Shown here: positions 1-6,457 of the stretch, one piece after another
How the letters are laid out: each line of letters opens with the position of its first letter
Position numbering within the stretch: the stretch's first letter is position 1
Source: Lachnoclostridium sp.
GTDB lineage: Bacteria > Bacillota > Clostridia > Lachnospirales > Lachnospiraceae
Assembly: GCA_003445895.1 (NCBI GenBank)
Contig: DMCD01000177.1
Location: 1 to 6,949, forward strand
Direction: 5' to 3'
DNA: 6,949 nucleotides
Translations under genes and position numbers: made by a program
The notes under the pieces: generated by a model
Told to the model about the DNA's origin: nothing
Seen by the model: only the letters and a program-made list of their open reading frames with translations
Databases searched by the model: none

Positions 1-557
1 GGCCGGGGTTCTTTCTTCTTCTTTTTCTTTTTCCCGGGTGTATCTTCCTCATCCTCCGGCTGTGCTTCTGCAGGAAGTTCCGAAGGCTTTTCTTCCGCAG
101 TCACCTCCGCAGCGGATGGCTGAGCTTCCGCTTCCGCAGGCACAATCGGCTCACCGGCAGTCTCCGCAGGTTTCACAGCTTCCCCGGCGGGTTCTTCCGG
201 AATATCCGAAGACACGGATGCCTCTTCCGAAAGGATCGTCTCGGTGCCGTCCGGCACGGCCTCCTGCGGGGTCTTCTCCTTCTTCTTCCGTTTCTTCTTC
301 GGAGATGACGATAGTATCGTCCTGCCGAATACCTTCACGGAATAGTATATCCCGTCTTCGTATCCTCCGCGAATGCTCAGAAGACGCAAAAGCCAGGTAA
401 CCGTGGCCTCCGCTTTCTTTGACTTATGAAACTCCCCGTCCAGCCGGTACCGGATGGGCACCAGCAGAACCAGCAGAAGGATCAGAAGAACCAGGCCGAG
501 AATGACCGCAAGCACAATGCCGAGCACCTTCAGGATGGTCAGCAGTATGTGAAGCAT
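1..557 (-). CDS. Membrane-anchored protein, probable DUF2953 (YtfI-like) family; C-terminus beyond the left edge
   Basis: This is an open frame of 185 codons plus 2 nt with no stop before the window edge, so the gene is partial. Residues 1-33 form one long hydrophobic segment rich in Leu, Val and Ile, followed by the basic PIRYRLDGEF stretch, as expected for a single N-terminal membrane anchor. Residues 50-82 resemble the short beta-rich start of a folded domain (TVTWLLRLLSIRGGYEDG). After that comes a low-complexity linker: a Lys-rich block (86-95), an Ala/Glu/Pro-rich acidic stretch (98-173), and a second run of seven lysines (176-182). The start ATG overlaps the upstream stop codon (TAATG), and an AAAGGA ribosome binding site lies inside the end of the upstream gene, so translational coupling is likely. 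The N-terminal layout matches DUF2953 proteins of Clostridia as I remember them. In Bacillus the homologue ytfI sits next to ytfJ/gerW. The diagnostic C-terminal domain is outside the window, so the family name is an inference. Confidence 0.72.
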   Translation of the reverse strand, partial: MLHILLTILKVLGIVLAVILGLVLLILLLVLLVPIRYRLDGEFHKSKKAEATVTWLLRLLSIRGGYEDGIYYSVKVFGRTILSSSPKKKRKKKEKTPQEAVPDGTETILSEEASVSSDIPEEPAGEAVKPAETAGEPIVPAEAEAQPSAAEVTAEEKPSELPAEAQPEDEEDTPGKKKKKKKEPR

Positions 558-865
558 TATAACATCCTTTCCAGTTCAAAGGAGCCGGTGGTGCGGTACA
601 GGCGTCCGACAATCTGTCCCGCCACTTCCAGCGCCTCGTCATATCCCTTTGCCACGCCTACCACAAGAAGATCCTGCCGTTCTTCATACCAGTCCTTTTC
701 CAGCTCTTTTGCCGGTATGATATCCAGAATATTCTTCGGATTCATTGCGGGTACGATGACATAGATGCCCCGCAGCCCCTTTTTGCTGCGGATTTTCTCC
801 AGAATGTCAAAACGATGCCGGGAGGCCTTTTCTCCCATGACCATATGTTCATACCACTCTGTCAT
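557..865 (-). CDS. Conserved-looking hypothetical protein, 102 residues
   Basis: I do not recognise a named family. The 102-residue product is predicted soluble, with no signal peptide or membrane segment. It reads as a basic N-terminal helix (residues 8-29), a strand (GIYVIVPA, 33-40), a linker with a conserved-looking NPKNILDI (42-49), a helix, a second strand (DLLVVGVAKGYDEA, 65-78) and a final helix (about 76-91) that ends in RTTGSFELERML. This alternating alpha/beta layout suggests a small globular domain. The ATG at 865 was chosen because AAGGAGAG lies just upstream. The same frame stays open to 976, but starting there would put 37 extra residues deep inside cinA with no ribosome binding site. 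The gene overlaps the end of cinA by 17 nt and shares one base with the next gene, so it is probably co-translated with both. A structural or regulatory partner of the adjacent membrane protein is possible but untested. Confidence 0.85.
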   Translation of the reverse strand: MTEWYEHMVMGEKASRHRFDILEKIRSKKGLRGIYVIVPAMNPKNILDIIPAKELEKDWYEERQDLLVVGVAKGYDEALEVAGQIVGRLYRTTGSFELERML

Positions 866-2096
866 TGAGAACTCTCCTTGCAAGATCAAGCGCCGTCTCA
901 GCTGCCTGCTCCCGGATCTTTTCCCTGTTTCCTCGGAAATGATACTCCTCGACAACAATCCTGTCCCGGAGCGCACAGCCGATATATACCAGTCCTACCG
1001 GCTTCTCGGCGGTTCCACCGTCGGGACCGGCAAGCCCGGTTACGGAAACCGCGATATCCGCCTTGCCCTCCGCAAGGGCTCCGGCAGCCATCTCTGCGGC
1101 AGTTTCCGCACTCACGGCCGTGAATTTCTTCAGCGTCTTCTTCTTAACTCCGACCATGCGGTGCTTCGCCTTGTCAGAATAGGTGATAAAGCTGCCCCGG
1201 AACACATCCGATGCGCCGGACACATTCACCAGTCTTGCGCTCAGCATGCCGGCGGTGCAGGATTCCGCTGCGGTGAACAAAAGTCCCTGTTCCTTCAGCA
1301 TCCGGACAACCACGTCCTCCAGCGTCTCCTTCTCCTCGGTGGTGAATACCTCCCGGGGGAACCGGCCCGTAATCTCACGGACCACCGGCATCAGAATCTC
1401 CTCCGCTTCTTCCGCCGTCGGAGCCTTCGCCGTAACCCTTACATGTACCTCCCGGGGCTTTGCGTAAGTCGCAATGGTAGGATTCGTCTGGGCATCAATC
1501 AGGTCCAGCAGCCGTTCCTCCACGGTGCTCTCGCCGATACCGCAGATCTTGATCATCCGGGAGCGGAGTACGCTGTCGCTCTTTGCACCAAGATAGGGAA
1601 TCACCTGATTCTCCGTCATCGGAATCAGCTCTCCGGGCGGTCCCGGCAGAAGCACGGCGCACTTTCCGTCCTTTTCGATGGCCAGGCCGGGAGCCGTGCC
1701 GTTGCCGTTGATAAAAATCGTCTGTCCTTCCGGCACCATCGCCTGGCGGTAAATGCTTTTTGCGATATTCGTCCGCTTTCTTGCCGCCAGCCAGTCATCA
1801 ATGGCCTGCCGGACGGCTGTATCTTCCACCAGCGGAATTCCCATCTCCTCACAGCAGATATCCTTGGTGATATCATCCTCCGTGGGACCCAGGCCGCCGC
1901 TGAGAATAATCAGGTCCGTCCGGTCAAGGGCTGTCCGGATTACCCGGCGAAGCCGTTCGGGATTATCTCCCACCGAGGTCTGATAAAGGACCTCATAGCC
2001 CAGACCTGCACACTTTTCCGCAAGAAACTTCGCGTTGGTATTCAGAATATTCCCCATCAGTATCTCGGTACCGACGGAAATCAGCTCCACAGTCAT
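849..2096 (-). CDS. cinA: CinA family protein (nicotinamide-nucleotide amidohydrolase / competence-damage protein)
   Basis: Full-length 415-residue protein with both standard CinA domains. The N-terminal MoCF-like domain (about 1-170) carries GTEILMGNILNTN (9-21), SGGLGPTEDD (66-75), GTAPG (133-137) and PGPPGEL (151-157), the motifs of the ADP-ribose-pyrophosphatase-like module. The C-terminal domain (about 255-413) carries AAESCTAG (276-283) and VTGLAGPDGG (352-361), typical of PncC, which deamidates nicotinamide mononucleotide to nicotinate mononucleotide in NAD recycling. The likely role is cytosolic pyridine-nucleotide salvage and clean-up. The competence name comes from cinA-recA operons in other Gram-positives, and recA does not follow here. 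The start ATG lies 2 bp after the pgsA stop and is served by AGGAGA nine bases upstream, inside the pgsA end. All key motifs look intact. The family call is very secure; which enzymatic activity dominates in this organism is not shown. Confidence 0.97.
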   Translation of the reverse strand: MTVELISVGTEILMGNILNTNAKFLAEKCAGLGYEVLYQTSVGDNPERLRRVIRTALDRTDLIILSGGLGPTEDDITKDICCEEMGIPLVEDTAVRQAIDDWLAARKRTNIAKSIYRQAMVPEGQTIFINGNGTAPGLAIEKDGKCAVLLPGPPGELIPMTENQVIPYLGAKSDSVLRSRMIKICGIGESTVEERLLDLIDAQTNPTIATYAKPREVHVRVTAKAPTAEEAEEILMPVVREITGRFPREVFTTEEKETLEDVVVRMLKEQGLLFTAAESCTAGMLSARLVNVSGASDVFRGSFITYSDKAKHRMVGVKKKTLKKFTAVSAETAAEMAAGALAEGKADIAVSVTGLAGPDGGTAEKPVGLVYIGCALRDRIVVEEYHFRGNREKIREQAAETALDLARRVLNDRVV

Positions 2097-2098
2097 AA

Positions 2099-2641
2099 TC
2101 AGATGTCTCCTGTCAGCAGAATCTGATAGTTCTTCTTAATATAGTCCACCAGAGAAATAATGGTCAGTGCAAGGGCAACCCAGATGCAGATCTGCTTTGG
2201 GATCTCCAGGGCCGGAATATCCAGAATCATCAGGATAACCGCAAACATCTGGAAGGTTGTCTTCCACTTGCCCCAGTAGCTGGCTGCGATCACGACGCCG
2301 TTGTCTGAGGCCACAAGGCGGAATCCGCTGATGATGAACTCCCGTCCGATGATGATGACAACCATCCAGGCGGGAATCTGGCCCAGATCAATCAGGCAGA
2401 TCAGTGCGGAGCAGACCAGAAGCTTGTCCGCCAGCGGATCCATAAACTTACCGAAATCCGTTACCAGGTTGTACTTTCTGGCGATCTTTCCGTCGGCTAA
2501 ATCCGTCAGGCTGGCGATAATAAACAGGGCCAGCGCAATCATACGGAAGGTGTAATTCTCCCCGTGCTGCCAGAGAAGGAAGAATACAAAAAACGGAACC
2601 ATAACCATACGCAGTGTCGTAAGCTTATTCGGCAGATTCAT
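2099..2641 (-). CDS. pgsA: CDP-diacylglycerol--glycerol-3-phosphate 3-phosphatidyltransferase
   Basis: This integral membrane enzyme of 180 residues makes phosphatidylglycerol phosphate from CDP-diacylglycerol and sn-glycerol 3-phosphate, the committed step to phosphatidylglycerol and cardiolipin. The complete CDP-alcohol phosphatidyltransferase signature is present: D50-G51, A54-R55, G64, D68 and D72, with the extra Asp at 47 that helps bind the divalent metals. It begins MNLPNKLTTLR, the usual N-terminus of PgsA. Hydrophobic segments are at about residues 11-25, 33-46, 74-93 (with LGQIPAW next), 94-107, 131-144 and 149-165. The ATG at 2641 was preferred to an in-frame TTG at 2647 because AAGGGGG sits 9 nt before the ATG but only 3 nt before the TTG. 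The gene overlaps the rimO end by 17 nt and stops 2 bp before cinA. Phosphatidylserine synthase belongs to the same superfamily, but the length and N-terminus favour PgsA. Confidence 0.95.
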   Translation of the reverse strand: MNLPNKLTTLRMVMVPFFVFFLLWQHGENYTFRMIALALFIIASLTDLADGKIARKYNLVTDFGKFMDPLADKLLVCSALICLIDLGQIPAWMVVIIIGREFIISGFRLVASDNGVVIAASYWGKWKTTFQMFAVILMILDIPALEIPKQICIWVALALTIISLVDYIKKNYQILLTGDI

Positions 2642-3965
2642 CTTCAATTACCCCCTTGAGATCATATTCCACAGCATCGGTCACGAGAGCATGCACTATC
2701 GTGCCGGAAATCAGGTCCAGGTCAGACCTGAGGTATATCTGGGAATCCACATTCGGCGCGTCCATATAGGTCCGGCCGACATAGATTCCTTCTTCGGGAA
2801 TCCGTCCCTCAATTATCACGTCCAGCCGGGTGCCGACCATGGAAGCTGCCTTTTCAAAGGCGATCTCCTGCTGCATCTCCATGATCTCGTCCCGCCGTTC
2901 TTCCTTCAGTTCCTCCGGAACCTGATCCGGATACTCCGCGGCCGGCGTATCCTCCTCCTGTGAATAGGTAAATACGCCAAGACGGTCGAATTCCATATCA
3001 TTCACAAAATCCAGAAGAATCTCGTGATCCTCCTCCGTCTCTCCCGGGAATCCGGAGATCAGCGTCGTCCTGAGACATACATCCGGGATGCGTTCCCGGA
3101 TCCTTGCGATTCGTTCCCGGATCTCCGCCTGGGTCGTTCTTCGTCCCATACGCCGGAGTATGGAATCGCTGGCGTGCTGAATCGGAAGGTCAATATAATG
3201 CAGTACCTTCGGTAGGGTGGCGATGGCCTCCAGCAGTTCATCATCGATCTCCTCCGGGTAGCAGTACTGAATCCGGATCCACTCGATGCCCTCGATCTCC
3301 GAGAGCTTCCGGAGCAGAACCGGCAGCATCTTCTTTCCGGTCAGATCCGTTCCGTACAGGGTTGTCTCCTGGGCCACAAGGATCAGCTCCTTCACGCCCT
3401 GGGCGGCCAGCTGTCTTGCTTCCGACAGAAGCTTAACGATGGGAACGCTGCGGTAGGGTCCCCGCAGATAGGGAATGATGCAGTAGGTGCACCGCTTATT
3501 GCATCCCTCGGCGATCTTCAGGAAGGAATAGTATCCTCCGGTTGTGAGAATTCTCTCGCCGGATTCTTCTGCGGCATCCTCCAGCTTCCGGAAAGCCGTA
3601 ACCTTCGTTTCGCCGCCCAGCACACGGTCAATCACACTGCAGATCTCGCCGCAGGAATTCGTGCCGAGAATGGCATCCACCTCCGGGATCTCCCGGAGGA
3701 CCTCCTCTTTATATCGCTCTGCCATGCATCCGGCGACCACCAGAACCCGGCAGCTGCCCTCGCTTTTCAGTGATGCAAGGTCCAGGATGGTATTGATGCT
3801 CTCCTCTTTTGCCGCATCGATGAATGCACATGTATTAACAACAATAATCTCCGCTTCGGTTTCATCGTCGGTCAGGGTATACCCCTCCCGCCTGAGAAGC
3901 CCCAGCATCATCTCGGAATCCACCAGGTTTTTGTCACATCCCAGGGAAACGCAAAGTATCTTCAT
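2625..3965 (-). CDS. rimO: Ribosomal protein S12 (Asp) methylthiotransferase RimO
   Basis: Radical-SAM methylthiotransferase of 446 residues, the usual RimO length. It adds a methylthio group to the conserved aspartate of ribosomal protein S12. The N-terminal UPF0004 domain opens with KILCVSLGCDKNLVDSE and supplies Cys10, Cys46 (VNTCAF) and Cys80 (VAGCMAER), expected ligands of the auxiliary 4Fe-4S cluster. The radical-SAM motif CNKRCTYC gives Cys155, Cys159 and Cys162 for the SAM-binding cluster. LVAQETTLYGTDL (196-208), IQHASDSILRRMGR and TLISGFPGETEEDH are strongly RimO-like and separate it from the tRNA enzyme MiaB, which shares the architecture. A TRAM-type domain fills about residues 375-440. 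The start has a modest AGGA four bases before the ATG, plus an earlier GAGG, so initiation may be weaker than for its neighbours. It follows rpoZ after 68 bp, the largest gap in the operon, and its end overlaps pgsA. Confidence 0.97.
   Translation of the reverse strand: MKILCVSLGCDKNLVDSEMMLGLLRREGYTLTDDETEAEIIVVNTCAFIDAAKEESINTILDLASLKSEGSCRVLVVAGCMAERYKEEVLREIPEVDAILGTNSCGEICSVIDRVLGGETKVTAFRKLEDAAEESGERILTTGGYYSFLKIAEGCNKRCTYCIIPYLRGPYRSVPIVKLLSEARQLAAQGVKELILVAQETTLYGTDLTGKKMLPVLLRKLSEIEGIEWIRIQYCYPEEIDDELLEAIATLPKVLHYIDLPIQHASDSILRRMGRRTTQAEIRERIARIRERIPDVCLRTTLISGFPGETEEDHEILLDFVNDMEFDRLGVFTYSQEEDTPAAEYPDQVPEELKEERRDEIMEMQQEIAFEKAASMVGTRLDVIIEGRIPEEGIYVGRTYMDAPNVDSQIYLRSDLDLISGTIVHALVTDAVEYDLKGVIEDESAE
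2651..2657 (-). promoter_or_regulatory. Ribosome binding site that decides the pgsA start
   Basis: AAGGGGG on the minus strand, inside the last codons of rimO. Its spacing is 9 nt to the ATG at 2641 and only 3 nt to an upstream in-frame TTG at 2647, which supports the ATG. Because the site lies within rimO, ribosomes finishing rimO probably help expose or feed it. Confidence 0.6.
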
Positions 3966-3987
3966 GCAGTCCTATACCTCAAAACAC

Positions 3988-4026
3988 AGAAGCCATCACC
4001 ATGGAAAACTCACAGTGACAGCCTCT
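3988..4026 (-). terminator. Candidate intercistronic hairpin between rpoZ and rimO (weak terminator or processing site)
   Basis: On the minus strand, AGAGGCTGTCAC (4026-4015) can pair with GTGATGGCTTCT (3999-3988) over 12 bp, three of them G-U, around a 15-nt loop. It is followed by GTGTTTT, a short and interrupted U tract. The rimO start is only about 22 nt beyond, leaving no room for a separate promoter after it. The structure may therefore be a leaky attenuator or an mRNA processing or stability element, not a full terminator. I cannot calculate its folding energy here. Confidence 0.33.
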
Positions 4027-4033
4027 TAACTAG

Positions 4034-4288
4034 TCAGTTTTTCTCTTCAGAACCCTCTTCGTCAGACAATATCTGCACCTTACCCTGGTAAATCTCATCG
4101 ATCGCGACAGACAGAGGCTTTCTGCCGTCGTCTTCCTGAGAAGAATCCATGCCAGCCACAATCTGTCTCGCACGCTTTGCGGACGCGATAACGATGGAAT
4201 AGCGGCTCTGTACCGTGGGTCTCTCCGGATGTCCGGAGTACTTGTTGGCGGAATTGATCAGGTCATTGTATGACGGACGCAGCATCAT
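4034..4288 (-). CDS. rpoZ: DNA-directed RNA polymerase subunit omega
   Basis: Small 84-residue protein in the usual size range for omega, which binds the beta-prime C-terminus and assists RNA polymerase assembly. The N-terminal MLRPSYNDLI and the helix RYSIVIASAKRARQIV (residues 29-44) are the diagnostic omega region. It is followed by KPLSVAIDEIYQGKVQI (57-73), the segment preceding the variable acidic tail (SDEEGSEEKN). There are two adjacent ATG codons. The first (4288) is annotated because AAGGGAG, overlapping the gmk stop, lies 12 nt upstream of it and would be 15 nt from the second. The position 18 bp after gmk is the classic gmk-rpoZ arrangement. In many related genomes priA or other genes follow; here rimO follows. 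Confidence 0.95.
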   Translation of the reverse strand: MMLRPSYNDLINSANKYSGHPERPTVQSRYSIVIASAKRARQIVAGMDSSQEDDGRKPLSVAIDEIYQGKVQILSDEEGSEEKN

Positions 4289-4306
4289 AATAAATCATAT
4301 CTCCCT

Positions 4307-4927
4307 TCAGAAACGTTTCATCTGTTCTTTTATATCTTTTACAAATCCAAGATGATTATTCATCCTGGCCCTTGCGGTCTGTATTACGCCGTGCACCGCA
4401 TCGGCACACCGTTCGATCTCATCATTGATCAGCAGGTAATCATACTGTTCCATGCCTTCGGCTTCCTGTACGGCACGGGAAAGCCTTTTTCTCACGGTCT
4501 CGATATCTTCTGTTCCCCGTCCGATCAGGCGCCGCTCCAGCTCGTCGGCACTCGGCGGCGTCACGAAGATGAGAATCGCCTCGGGGAACTGCTTCCGTAC
4601 CTGAAGAGCTCCCTGTATCTCGATCTCTAAAAGTACATTTTTCCCCTGCTCCAGATTCTTCATGACGTAGTCTCTGGGGGTTCCGTAGGAATGGTTCACA
4701 TAGCGGGCATACTCCAGAAGCTCGCCCTCCTCCGCCATCCGGTCAAATTCCTCCTGCGTGCGGAAAAAATACTCTCTGCCGTCCTTCTCTCCCTCCCGGG
4801 GAGCCCGGGTTGTGACAGATATGGAGAGCGCATAGGAGTCATACTTGTCCAGAAGCGCATGCATAAGCGTTCCCTTGCCGGCGCCCGAGAATCCGGAAAT
4901 CACAGCAAGCACACCACGATTGTCCAT
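4307..4927 (-). CDS. gmk: Guanylate kinase
   Basis: Cytosolic 206-residue enzyme that phosphorylates GMP to GDP with ATP, essential for guanine nucleotide supply and for lowering the GMP that arises from (p)ppGpp metabolism. The P-loop GFSGAGKGT is at residues 12-20. The GMP-binding region SVTTRAPREGEKDGREYFF spans 37-55, with further substrate-binding residues in YGTPRDYV (81-88). EIEIQGA (101-107) matches the conserved family segment, and the lid region RLIGRGTEDIETVRKRL is at 133-149. All motifs are intact and the length is typical. The ATG at 4927 lies 9 bp after the yicC stop, with AGAGGT just upstream. Many Bacillota have remA (DUF370) between yicC and gmk; it is absent at this junction. 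Confidence 0.98.
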   Translation of the reverse strand: MDNRGVLAVISGFSGAGKGTLMHALLDKYDSYALSISVTTRAPREGEKDGREYFFRTQEEFDRMAEEGELLEYARYVNHSYGTPRDYVMKNLEQGKNVLLEIEIQGALQVRKQFPEAILIFVTPPSADELERRLIGRGTEDIETVRKRLSRAVQEAEGMEQYDYLLINDEIERCADAVHGVIQTARARMNNHLGFVKDIKEQMKRF

Positions 4928-4936
4928 AAATACCTC

Positions 4937-5815
4937 TTATTCCAGATTCTGAATCTGCTCCCGAATCTTCTCAATCAGCGTCTTCAGTGCAATTCCGTTA
5001 TCGCTGACAGCCAGGTTGTTGGCCTTGGACAGGATGGTATTGGCTTCCCGGTTCATCTCCTGTGCGATGAAATCCAGCTTTCTTCCCACACTGCCGCCGC
5101 GGGTCAGTTCCTTTCTGGTCGCATCAATATGACTGCGCAGACGCACGGTCTCCTCATCGGTGCAGATCTTATCGGAATAAGCTGTCACCTCCGTCGCAAT
5201 CAGGCTTTCCTCGATCTGGGTGCTGCCCAGCAGTTCCTGTACCTTGTCGATCAGGTGCTGCCGGTACTCCTCCACAATCTTCGGCGAACGCTCAATAATG
5301 TCATTCACAATCACGGACATGTCATCGAGTTTTCCGAGAAGGTCTGTCCGGAGGTTTTCGCCCTCACGGATGCGGGACTCGACAAACTTCTCCGCAGCAG
5401 ACCGGATCACCGGCTCCAGAATCCTCCAGAGATGATCCTCGTCGTCTCTCTCTTCCTCCATGGAAAAGATCTCCGGCATGGACGCCAGACGGGAGACGGA
5501 AATATCATTCACAATGCCAAATTTCTCTGACATCCTGCGGAAATAGGACATATACTCTTCCGCCAGCGTGTGGTTATACTTCAAGGTAACCCTGTTTTCC
5601 GCGTAGTCTTCATATGTGATAAAGACATCCACCTTGCCGCGCTCCATATATTCCTTCAGCAGAGCACGGATGGGTGCTTCGAGAAAATTCAGCTTTCTCG
5701 GCATCTTGATCGACAGATCAAGATATCGGTGGTTCACCGCCTTCATTTCCACAGACAGCCGGTACTCCTCCGTGATCACCTCACAGCGGCCGAAACCGGT
5801 CATGCTTTTTACCAT
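4937..5815 (-). CDS. yicC: YicC/YloC family endoribonuclease
   Basis: Full-length 292-residue YicC/YloC protein, a family reported to act as an endoribonuclease in RNA turnover. The N-terminal domain starts MVKSMTGFGR and contains VEMKAVNHRYLDLSIKMPRK (residues 22-41), the family hallmark. The C-terminal DUF1732 region includes TEVTAYSDKICTDEETVRL, then GRKLDFIAQEMNREANTI and the terminal EKIREQIQNLE, again characteristic. Two acidic helical stretches in the middle (about 100-200) are likely to form the oligomer-forming helical part. The ATG at 5815 has GAGGTG eight bases upstream. It is the first gene of the long operon and lies a short distance behind a near-consensus promoter. Linkage to gmk and rpoZ is widespread and supports the call. 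Confidence 0.96.
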   Translation of the reverse strand: MVKSMTGFGRCEVITEEYRLSVEMKAVNHRYLDLSIKMPRKLNFLEAPIRALLKEYMERGKVDVFITYEDYAENRVTLKYNHTLAEEYMSYFRRMSEKFGIVNDISVSRLASMPEIFSMEEERDDEDHLWRILEPVIRSAAEKFVESRIREGENLRTDLLGKLDDMSVIVNDIIERSPKIVEEYRQHLIDKVQELLGSTQIEESLIATEVTAYSDKICTDEETVRLRSHIDATRKELTRGGSVGRKLDFIAQEMNREANTILSKANNLAVSDNGIALKTLIEKIREQIQNLE

Positions 5816-5855
5816 AATCTGTACACCTCAGACTTTCATAAACATAGTCTAAATA

Positions 5856-5884
5856 ATTATATGATAAATCCATATTTCAGTCAA
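5856..5884 (-). promoter_or_regulatory. Sigma-A promoter of the yicC-gmk-rpoZ-rimO-pgsA-cinA operon
   Basis: TTGACT (5884-5879) and a perfect TATAAT (5861-5856) are separated by exactly 17 bp. The transcript should begin near 5849, giving a leader of about 34 nt before yicC. The -35 begins 22 bp after the flavodoxin stop, and no terminator hairpin is visible between the two, so some read-through from the flavodoxin gene is possible. This is the best promoter in the window and the only good one ahead of the eight downstream genes. Confidence 0.85.
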
Positions 5885-5905
5885 TGGAAACCACGCCGCC
5901 TCATC

Positions 5906-6373
5906 CTATCTCTTCATTCCCTCGACCTGGGCCTTCCACTCCGGATAACTGTCTCTTCTCATCACCGCAAAGCTGTAGGGATACCGGATCTCCGCCCCTT
6001 TGCAGGCGGCTTCCAGGTCCGCAATGGACCCCCGGATATGGGAGGCACTTGCGGTGGCGAAGGGAATCACCTTCTTTCCTGCCAGGTCGCAGCGGGAAAG
6101 GAATTCCTTCATGAAGGCAGGTACTGTTCCATACCATATGGGATAGCCCACAAATACGGTATCGTATGCACTGAGATCCGGCACCTCGGTCTTAACCGCC
6201 GCACTCATCTTCGCGCGCTTTTCCCTGGCCACTCTGGCTACTGCCGCAAAAAAGCTGCCGTAATCCTCAGCCGGCTCCACTTTAAACATGTCCGCCGAAA
6301 AATCTCTGCTGATTTTCTTTGCCAGTTTTTCCGTAGTACCTTTGTTTGAGCAGTAAATAATCGCAGATTTCAT
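5906..6373 (-). CDS. Flavodoxin-like protein
   Basis: A 155-residue single-domain protein with the flavodoxin fold. Residues 3-17 (SAIIYCSNKGTTEKL) give the first strand and the FMN phosphate-binding loop, in the form SNKGTT where canonical flavodoxins have a T/S-x-T-G-x-T loop. VFVGYPIWYGTVPAFMKEFL (73-92) is the second FMN-contact region, with Trp80 and Tyr81 in the position of the flavin-stacking aromatics. KKVIPFATASASHIRGSIADL (100-120) fits the third loop. It most likely binds FMN and serves as an electron carrier or as a small quinone- or protoporphyrinogen-type oxidoreductase; the sequence does not settle which. The start at 6373 has AGGAGG eight bases upstream. It appears to have its own promoter and sits as a single gene between the small-protein pair and the yicC operon, with no obvious functional link to either. 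Confidence 0.88.
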   Translation of the reverse strand: MKSAIIYCSNKGTTEKLAKKISRDFSADMFKVEPAEDYGSFFAAVARVAREKRAKMSAAVKTEVPDLSAYDTVFVGYPIWYGTVPAFMKEFLSRCDLAGKKVIPFATASASHIRGSIADLEAACKGAEIRYPYSFAVMRRDSYPEWKAQVEGMKR

Positions 6374-6425
6374 AAATTCGCCTCCTGAGACAATCCGTTA
6401 TCGGTTTTGCGTCCCCCCGGAGAGA

Positions 6426-6434
6426 ATTATACCA
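6426..6434 (-). promoter_or_regulatory. Extended -10 promoter element for the flavodoxin-like gene
   Basis: TGGTATAAT on the minus strand is a perfect -10 hexamer with the TGn extension. No good -35 hexamer lies 16-18 bp upstream, as is common for extended -10 promoters. The predicted start point is near 6419, giving a leader of about 46 nt that contains a run of six G. Downstream read-through from the small-protein genes is also possible because no clear terminator is seen. Confidence 0.6.
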
Positions 6435-6457
6435 CAAAATACATGCCGGCGCACCGT

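Noticed and set aside
1..30. Possible programmed frameshift at the A-rich lysine run
   Set aside because: The codons AAA AAG AAA AAG follow codons ending in G, so no X XXY YYZ slippery heptamer is in frame, and no downstream sequence is available to test for a stimulator.
38..400. A plus-strand Pro/Ser-rich open frame at the left edge
   Set aside because: It is the antisense of the Lys/Glu/Pro-rich linker of the membrane-anchored protein, whose frame is supported by its start, ribosome binding site and membrane segment.
866..976. Upstream extension of the 102-residue gene to 976
   Set aside because: It would add 37 Arg/Ser-rich residues encoded inside cinA in another frame, while the ATG at 865 has a strong AAGGAGAG.
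765..2126. A 453-codon plus-strand open frame opposite cinA
   Set aside because: It lies antisense to an unmistakable cinA with intact motifs, is Arg/His/Cys-rich with no recognisable domain, and has no ribosome binding site; it is a shadow of coding constraint on the other strand.
4691..5530. A 279-codon plus-strand open frame across gmk and yicC
   Set aside because: It crosses the junction of two well-supported minus-strand genes and shows no family motif.
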